A DNA stretch of 64,000 nt, from contig NZ_RHJS01000002.1 of assembly GCF_003885045.1 (NCBI RefSeq), positions 5,573,302 through 5,637,301 on the forward strand, given 5' to 3'. The notes beneath the pieces were generated by a model. The model was not told where the DNA came from and ran no database searches. It worked only from the letters and a program-made list of their open reading frames with translations. Source of the DNA: Schaedlerella arabinosiphila (GTDB lineage Bacteria > Bacillota > Clostridia > Lachnospirales > Lachnospiraceae). Shown here piece after piece: positions 59,268 through 64,000 of the stretch. Position numbers and translations under genes: made by a program. How positions within the stretch are numbered: the first letter of the stretch is position 1; each line of letters starts with the position of its first letter.

Positions 59268-60598
59268 TGAAGATACTTCATATAGCCGCACATATGGGGG
59301 CGGGCGCAGGAAAAGCGATTTCGGGGATGGCCATATCAGATAGGGAGAATAAACACAGAATCATTCTTTTGGACAGGCCGGAGAAATCAGATCATATCAT
59401 AAGGTGCCGGCAGAGTGGAATAGAGGTTCTGATCTGTACCGAAAAAGAACAGATAAAAAGGGAAGTGTCAGAAGCGAACGTGGTGGTAGTGAATTGGTGG
59501 CACCATCCCCTCACGTACAAAGCTCTGACGGAGATCTCAGAAATTCCTGCCAGGATCGTTTTGTGGAGCCATGTAAATGGGCTCAATTATCCTGTGCTGA
59601 AGCCGGAATTTGCAGCAGGCTTTGATGCCTGCATGTTTACGTCAGAAGCGTCTTTCCATAATCCTGATTGGAAGGATGCAGATAGGGCAGGCATACAGGA
59701 ACACTCAGATCTGGTATATGGAATGGGAGATTTTCAGCCGCAGGGCTTTCCGGCAAAGCAGCGCTATAATATAACGCATAAAATAAGGATCGGATATGTC
59801 GGTTCGCTGGATTATGCCAAACTCCATCCTGATTTTGCCAGTTGGCTTAAGGCGGCCGTAGAATGCGATAAAAATATCAGATTTGAGATCGCAGGAGACT
59901 TGTCACAGGCGCTGTCAGATGATGTGGAGAAGATGGGAATATCAGAATACGTGCAGTTTCTCGGATTTCGGACGGATATACAGGAACTGCTGCCCTCATG
60001 GGATATTTTCATATATCTGCTGAACCCTTTCAATTTTGCTACCACAGAAAATGCCCTGCTTGAGGCTATGGCAAGCGGACTTCCTGTTGTGGCGAGCGAC
60101 GGGGCCGTTGAGAGAACCATTATTGAAGACGGAGAAAACGGACTCTTTGCTTCAGATCAAAATACATTTGCACAAAAGATACAAGAACTGTCAGAAAATA
60201 TGGAACTTAGAAAGGCCTTGGGGCGGAAGGCAAGAGAGGATATGATTGAAAAATATGATTCTGAAAGAAACCGATTCCGATTCGACGCCGTGATCAATAC
60301 AGTCATGAATAATCCCAAAAAGACGCATGATTTTAAAACAGTTGTTGGAGAGGATGCGTTGAGGTGGTTTCTGTCCGGCTGCAGCAGAGAAGATGCTGAG
60401 AGATTGGAAGAATTATCTGAATACAGTAAAGAAAATTCAGATTGGAAGGAAGCAGTTTTAAGCGCCGGCGGATTTGAGGGGATATATAAGGGACGGTCAA
60501 AAGGCTCCGTAGAACAGTTCAGCAGATATTACCCCGAGGACAAGAGACTGAAGAATTTGGCAAGGATTATGAAAGAATCACAGGAGGCGTTTATATGA
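59267..60598 (+). CDS. Family 4 glycosyltransferase
   Basis: 443 residues, GT-B fold. N-terminal KILHIAAHMGAGAGKAIS loop; C-terminal donor domain with IRIGYVGSLDYAKLHPDF and FNFATTENALLEAMASGLPV, where the Glu of the EX7E-type motif binds the nucleotide sugar. The last 90 residues are an extra helical tail. Overlaps the previous stop. Transfers a sugar during repeat-unit assembly of polymer 2. Confidence 0.87.
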   Translation: MKILHIAAHMGAGAGKAISGMAISDRENKHRIILLDRPEKSDHIIRCRQSGIEVLICTEKEQIKREVSEANVVVVNWWHHPLTYKALTEISEIPARIVLWSHVNGLNYPVLKPEFAAGFDACMFTSEASFHNPDWKDADRAGIQEHSDLVYGMGDFQPQGFPAKQRYNITHKIRIGYVGSLDYAKLHPDFASWLKAAVECDKNIRFEIAGDLSQALSDDVEKMGISEYVQFLGFRTDIQELLPSWDIFIYLLNPFNFATTENALLEAMASGLPVVASDGAVERTIIEDGENGLFASDQNTFAQKIQELSENMELRKALGRKAREDMIEKYDSERNRFRFDAVINTVMNNPKKTHDFKTVVGEDALRWFLSGCSREDAERLEELSEYSKENSDWKEAVLSAGGFEGIYKGRSKGSVEQFSRYYPEDKRLKNLARIMKESQEAFI

Positions 60599-61599
60599 AA
60601 GCAAAAATAGGAACCAGATACCATAAGAACAGGACAGAACTTCAAACGGTTATTCCATTAAGTACGCCGTTTATACTTTATCTGGACCCGTCAAGCGCGT
60701 GCAATCTGAGCTGTAAATTTTGTCCATGCGGAGGCGCCCACAAGGATCTCTGGACGGAGGAGAAACGCGGCAGCATAGGGGTTATGGATTTTGACCTGTA
60801 TAAAAAAATCATTGACGACTGTCAGGGATTTCCGGAAAAGGTCAAGGTCTTGCGCCTGTATAAGGAAGGGGAGCCTCTTGTAAATAAGCGGCTGCCGGAG
60901 ATGATCGAATATGCGCACAAATCCGGCAAATTTGAAACAATAGATTTCACCACCAACGGAACACTGCTCCATCCGGAATTAAACAGGAAGCTGGTGGATG
61001 CGGGATTATCCAGGATCAATATTTCCGTGGAGGCTCTTGATGCCGAGGGATACAAGGAAATAAGCGGCGTGGAGCTGGACTATGGCAAATTTATCGACAA
61101 CATAAGAGATCTGTATGAACATAGAGGAAACTGCCGCATTTTTATAAAGACAATGGCAGATCATATTGACAAGGATGCGGAACAGAAATTTTACAGCCTG
61201 TTCGGCGATATCTGTGACGAGATAGCTATGGAGCACATTGCGAACTGCTGGCCCGGGTTTGAAAATACTACGGAGCAGGTAAACGTATACCATGGCGAAG
61301 GCTATAAGGAGTATGTAGTCTGTCCCAGGATCTTTTATATACTTACGGTAAATGCCAACGGTACTGTGTCGCATTGCATTGTGGACTGGAACTATAAGGG
61401 GATTATAGGAGACGCCAGAAAACAGAGTGTCGTGGATATATGGAACAGCAAGGAATATCAGGATATCAGGCTGGCGCATCTGAACTGCAGACGCCGGGAA
61501 GTCCTTTTGTGTAAGGACTGTATGGAGATTGAATCTGCAGCGGTTGACAATATAGACGAATACAGGGAAATGCTCCTTGAAAGGATGACGGGTAAGTAA
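60595..61599 (+). CDS. Radical SAM/SPASM-type protein
   Basis: 334 residues. Cluster motif CNLSCKFCPCG near residue 38 for the SAM-bound 4Fe-4S cluster; LYKEGEPLVNKRLPEMIEYA and DFTTNGTLLHP follow the barrel order; C-terminal SPASM-type cysteines in HLNCRRREVLLCKDCME. Relatives modify peptides or sugars, for example epimerases or dehydrogenases in aminoglycoside and surface-sugar synthesis. Four-base overlap with the GT4 gene. Confidence 0.83.
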   Translation: MKAKIGTRYHKNRTELQTVIPLSTPFILYLDPSSACNLSCKFCPCGGAHKDLWTEEKRGSIGVMDFDLYKKIIDDCQGFPEKVKVLRLYKEGEPLVNKRLPEMIEYAHKSGKFETIDFTTNGTLLHPELNRKLVDAGLSRINISVEALDAEGYKEISGVELDYGKFIDNIRDLYEHRGNCRIFIKTMADHIDKDAEQKFYSLFGDICDEIAMEHIANCWPGFENTTEQVNVYHGEGYKEYVVCPRIFYILTVNANGTVSHCIVDWNYKGIIGDARKQSVVDIWNSKEYQDIRLAHLNCRRREVLLCKDCMEIESAAVDNIDEYREMLLERMTGK

Positions 61600-62615
61600 T
61601 GAAAGTTTTATTGATAGGCGGAAACGGGAATATCAGCTGGTGGTGCGCAGAGGAGGCCATTAGGCGCGGAGATGAAGTCTATGAGCTCAACCGCGGAATG
61701 ACAAGGGCGACCAGAAGAGAGGTTCAGCCAGAGGTACATGAAATTATTACAGACATCCGTAATGAGGAGGCTGCAGTTAAAGCGCTTTCCGGTATGCACT
61801 TCGATGTGGTATGTGATTTTATCTGTTTTAACGATACCCAGGCAAGGCAGGCGATAGAGGTCTTTCAGGGGAAAACAAATCAGTATATCGTTATTTCCTC
61901 GGAGGCTGTTTACAAACGAGAGAGCAGATATCTGCCGTTTCGTGAAGATACGCCGCAATATGACGAGGAGGTAGAGGATTCCTATATAGCCGGAAAGATT
62001 AAGATGGAAAAGGTTTTCAGGCAGGCATACAGGACGGATGGATTCCCTTCAACCATCGTAAGACCTGGATATACCTACGATACGATCATTCAGGCGCCGG
62101 TAGGACAGAACTGCTTTACGGCTCCCAAGAGGTGGATCACGGGCTATCCGTTTTTGATGCCTGGGGATGGGGAAAATCTTGCTGCACCGATGCATTCCAA
62201 AGATTTTGCAAAAGCTTTTGTGGGCTTGATCGGGAATCAAGAGGCGATAGGAGAAGATTATCATATAGCCGCAGAGCAGCTTATCACATGGAATGAGATG
62301 GCAGGGACGATCCTTACAGCGTTGGGGCTTGATGCAGAGAATATCATTCACATACCGCGTGACGAGGCGGTCAGGATAACGGATTTTTACAGTGTCATCG
62401 TGAACCGGCAGCATATGTGGCATTATATCTTTGATGATGCGAAGATCAAGTCTGCCGTACCGGGATGGGAACAGAAGATCAGTTTTTCAGAAGGCATGGA
62501 AGAAACGGTTTCCTGGCTGCTTGCTGACAAGGTGAGACAGCGCATCAATCCGGAGTATGACAGGAGACTTGAGAACATATACAGCAGATACTGGAATGGA
62601 GGAAAACTACATTGA
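61599..62615 (+). CDS. NAD-dependent epimerase/dehydratase (extended SDR)
   Basis: 338 residues. Rossmann glycine motif LLIGGNGNISWWCAEEAIRR is slightly atypical. Catalytic site SSEAVYKRESRYLPF with a YxxxK-like pair later in SYIAGKIKMEKVF. ATG 61599 overlaps the previous TAA. Acts on a nucleotide sugar of polymer 2; 4-epimerisation or reduction is likely, exact product unknown. Confidence 0.82.
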   Translation: MKVLLIGGNGNISWWCAEEAIRRGDEVYELNRGMTRATRREVQPEVHEIITDIRNEEAAVKALSGMHFDVVCDFICFNDTQARQAIEVFQGKTNQYIVISSEAVYKRESRYLPFREDTPQYDEEVEDSYIAGKIKMEKVFRQAYRTDGFPSTIVRPGYTYDTIIQAPVGQNCFTAPKRWITGYPFLMPGDGENLAAPMHSKDFAKAFVGLIGNQEAIGEDYHIAAEQLITWNEMAGTILTALGLDAENIIHIPRDEAVRITDFYSVIVNRQHMWHYIFDDAKIKSAVPGWEQKISFSEGMEETVSWLLADKVRQRINPEYDRRLENIYSRYWNGGKLH

Positions 62616-63754
62616 GCTGCCCGATTTGCAAAAGTAATGAAAAAAAGATTCTGTACAGGCTCTGCGACAATATGAAGATCATGGGGGCGGACTTTCCGGA
62701 GACACCCAGCTTTATTGCAGCATGTAAAAAATGCGGTCTTTTATATATGGATACGAAGGCTTCGCAGAAAGATTTCTTATCTTATTATATGTATGGCGCT
62801 GCTGCCCCGAAATATTATGACATGTTTGGACAGGAAGATACGGATGATTACTATGAGCATTTGCATGAATTGATGAGACCGTACATAAACACAGACAGCA
62901 AAATCCTTGACATCGCAGGAGCGTGGGGAGAATTTGCAGGATATATGAGTGCGTCGGGATATAGGGATGTTACGGTTCTGGATTCCAATGAGACATGCAT
63001 CTCAAATGCAAAAAAACTCGGGGTAAAGACTCTGCTGACAGACAGTACGGACATGGGAGAGGCTGCAGATGACAGCTTCGACATGGTGATTCTGAACCAT
63101 TCATTGGAACACATACTGGACGTAGACAGCACCATGAAAAATATTTCCAGAGTCCTGAAGGATGAGGGGTATCTGTTCATCGAGGTTCCTGATGCAGAAG
63201 GCTATGCCGGTGAAGCGGCTTCTCCTTTTAATTTTCTTACATATGAGCATGTTTTACATATGTCCATGAATGACATGGAGAATCTTGCAGGCGAGTATGG
63301 ATATGAGATTCTGGACAAGGGGCGCTATTACAAAAAGGTGAGCAATTATCCATCCATATATGCCGTATTGAGAAAAGGAGCAAAACAGGCGCTGGCTTAT
63401 TCGGATGAGCCGGAAAAGGCGATGCTCAGATATTTAGAAAAAAGTCAGAAGACGCTGGAACGTTTTCTTGATCCGTTAAGGCGATCAGGAAAAAAACTGA
63501 TCCTATGGGGGATTGGAGCGTCTACTGCGATACTGATCGAGTCCTTTCAGGGATGCAATGTGACGGCTCTTATAGACAGAAATCCGGGCCGCCAGGGATT
63601 GGTTTTCAATATCAACGGCAGGAGATATACGGTCGGGCCTCCGGAAAGCGTCGGAGACGGAACGATCCTGATCCTTTCGATTCCGTACCATGACTCTATC
63701 GAAAGACAGATTCGGGAAATGGGGCTCACGAATGAGATTGCCGCACTGAAATAG
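62612..63754 (+). CDS. C-methyltransferase-type SAM-dependent methyltransferase
   Basis: 380 residues. N-terminal zinc-binding CPICKSNEKK ... CKKCG, SAM-binding core KILDIAGAWGEFAGYM and VILNHSLEHILDVDSTM, and a C-terminal Rossmann-like domain (KLILWGIGASTAILIESF, LIDRNPGRQG). This three-part build is that of sugar C-3/C-5 methyltransferases and relatives. TTG start at 62612 with GGAGG ten bases before, overlapping the previous stop. Confidence 0.83.
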   Translation: MSCPICKSNEKKILYRLCDNMKIMGADFPETPSFIAACKKCGLLYMDTKASQKDFLSYYMYGAAAPKYYDMFGQEDTDDYYEHLHELMRPYINTDSKILDIAGAWGEFAGYMSASGYRDVTVLDSNETCISNAKKLGVKTLLTDSTDMGEAADDSFDMVILNHSLEHILDVDSTMKNISRVLKDEGYLFIEVPDAEGYAGEAASPFNFLTYEHVLHMSMNDMENLAGEYGYEILDKGRYYKKVSNYPSIYAVLRKGAKQALAYSDEPEKAMLRYLEKSQKTLERFLDPLRRSGKKLILWGIGASTAILIESFQGCNVTALIDRNPGRQGLVFNINGRRYTVGPPESVGDGTILILSIPYHDSIERQIREMGLTNEIAALK

Positions 63755-63767
63755 AGGTGACAGACAG

Positions 63768-64000
63768 ATGAGATCAGCCATAGTAACCGGAGCAACCGGT
63801 TTTATAGGAACACATCTCTGCGGGGAACTGAAAAGAAATAATATCAGCGTAACGGGACTGGCCAGGCACGACAGCCTGAATACAGGGAGACTGGAAAAGG
63901 ATATCGATATCGTGTGGTGCGGCATGGATGGTTACGATTCGTTTTCGGGGGCGCCCGCAGATACATTTTATCATCTGGCCTGGGATGGAGCCACCGGAGC
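63768..64000 (+). CDS. NAD-dependent epimerase/dehydratase, N-terminal part (runs off window)
   Basis: Opens MRSAIVTGATGFIGTHLCGE with the GxxGxxG nucleotide-binding motif of extended SDR enzymes and continues through FYHLAWDGATG to the window end with no stop. ATG 63768 behind GAGGTGACAG. Probably the next sugar-nucleotide modifying enzyme of operon 2. Confidence 0.85.
   Translation, partial: MRSAIVTGATGFIGTHLCGELKRNNISVTGLARHDSLNTGRLEKDIDIVWCGMDGYDSFSGAPADTFYHLAWDGATG

Noticed and set aside
1..64000. tRNA or rRNA genes
   Set aside because: None seen on either strand by reading for the conserved T-loop and acceptor patterns; not an exhaustive scan.

Overview
The window looks like chromosome of a gut-type Clostridia, most likely Lachnospiraceae. 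The grounds are the small DUF6323/DUF6179 gene pair, a DUF975 plus CmpB-type membrane protein, QueT behind a preQ1-like riboswitch, consensus TTGACA/TATAAT promoters and strong AGGAGG ribosome binding sites. The flanks read as moderately GC-rich. The two sugar-polymer clusters, especially 18.7-38.7 kb, are clearly more AT-rich, which suggests acquisition by transfer.

Layout. 0-8.5 kb: end of a sensor kinase, DUF6323/DUF6179 pair (3' end rewritten by a 147-bp MITE), an XRE regulator, a 982-residue membrane-anchored protein, QueT and an intact hicAB pair. 8.6-11.2 kb: a 5'-truncated amidohydrolase, a DapA-family aldolase and a GarR-type reductase. 11.6-17.3 kb: cassette A. 17.3-39.5 kb: an 18-gene surface-polysaccharide operon. 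39.6-46.7 kb: a small reverse-strand gene, a PucR regulator, then a sugar-acid locus (FadR-type regulator, GntP permease, IlvD/Edd dehydratase, PfkB kinase). 46.7-52.2 kb: a repeat-rich protein, a hicAB locus split by an insertion sequence, and a membrane protein. 52.6-55.8 kb: cassette B. 55.8 kb to the end: a second polysaccharide operon that runs off the window.

The main discovery candidate is the pair of paralogous cassettes A and B at the heads of the two polysaccharide operons. Each has, in the same order: a dyad recombination site (10-bp arms, 7-bp spacer); a perfect TTGACA-N17-TATAAT promoter on the minus strand; a tyrosine recombinase gene; the same dyad site in inverted orientation; a TnpB-like gene whose three RuvC catalytic positions all appear substituted; a conserved structured RNA of about 265 nt with compensatory base changes and a terminal GNRA hairpin; then the first polysaccharide gene. 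I read this as a recombinase-inverted (phase-variable) promoter controlling an operon that also encodes a nuclease-dead TnpB with an omega/guide-like RNA in the operon leader. In the given sequence both promoters point away from the operons, which would be the OFF state. An RNA-guided regulator coupled to capsule-type phase variation would be new to me. The family assignments, architecture and covariation come from reading the sequence. The regulatory role and the guide target are inference.

Mobile DNA is abundant: an IS66-type element with 8-bp target duplication sits inside cassette A, a second 1.9-kb IS with 8-bp duplication separates a hicA remnant from hicB, and a MITE with IS66-like ends plus related fragments lie in the first 4 kb and near 47.7 kb.
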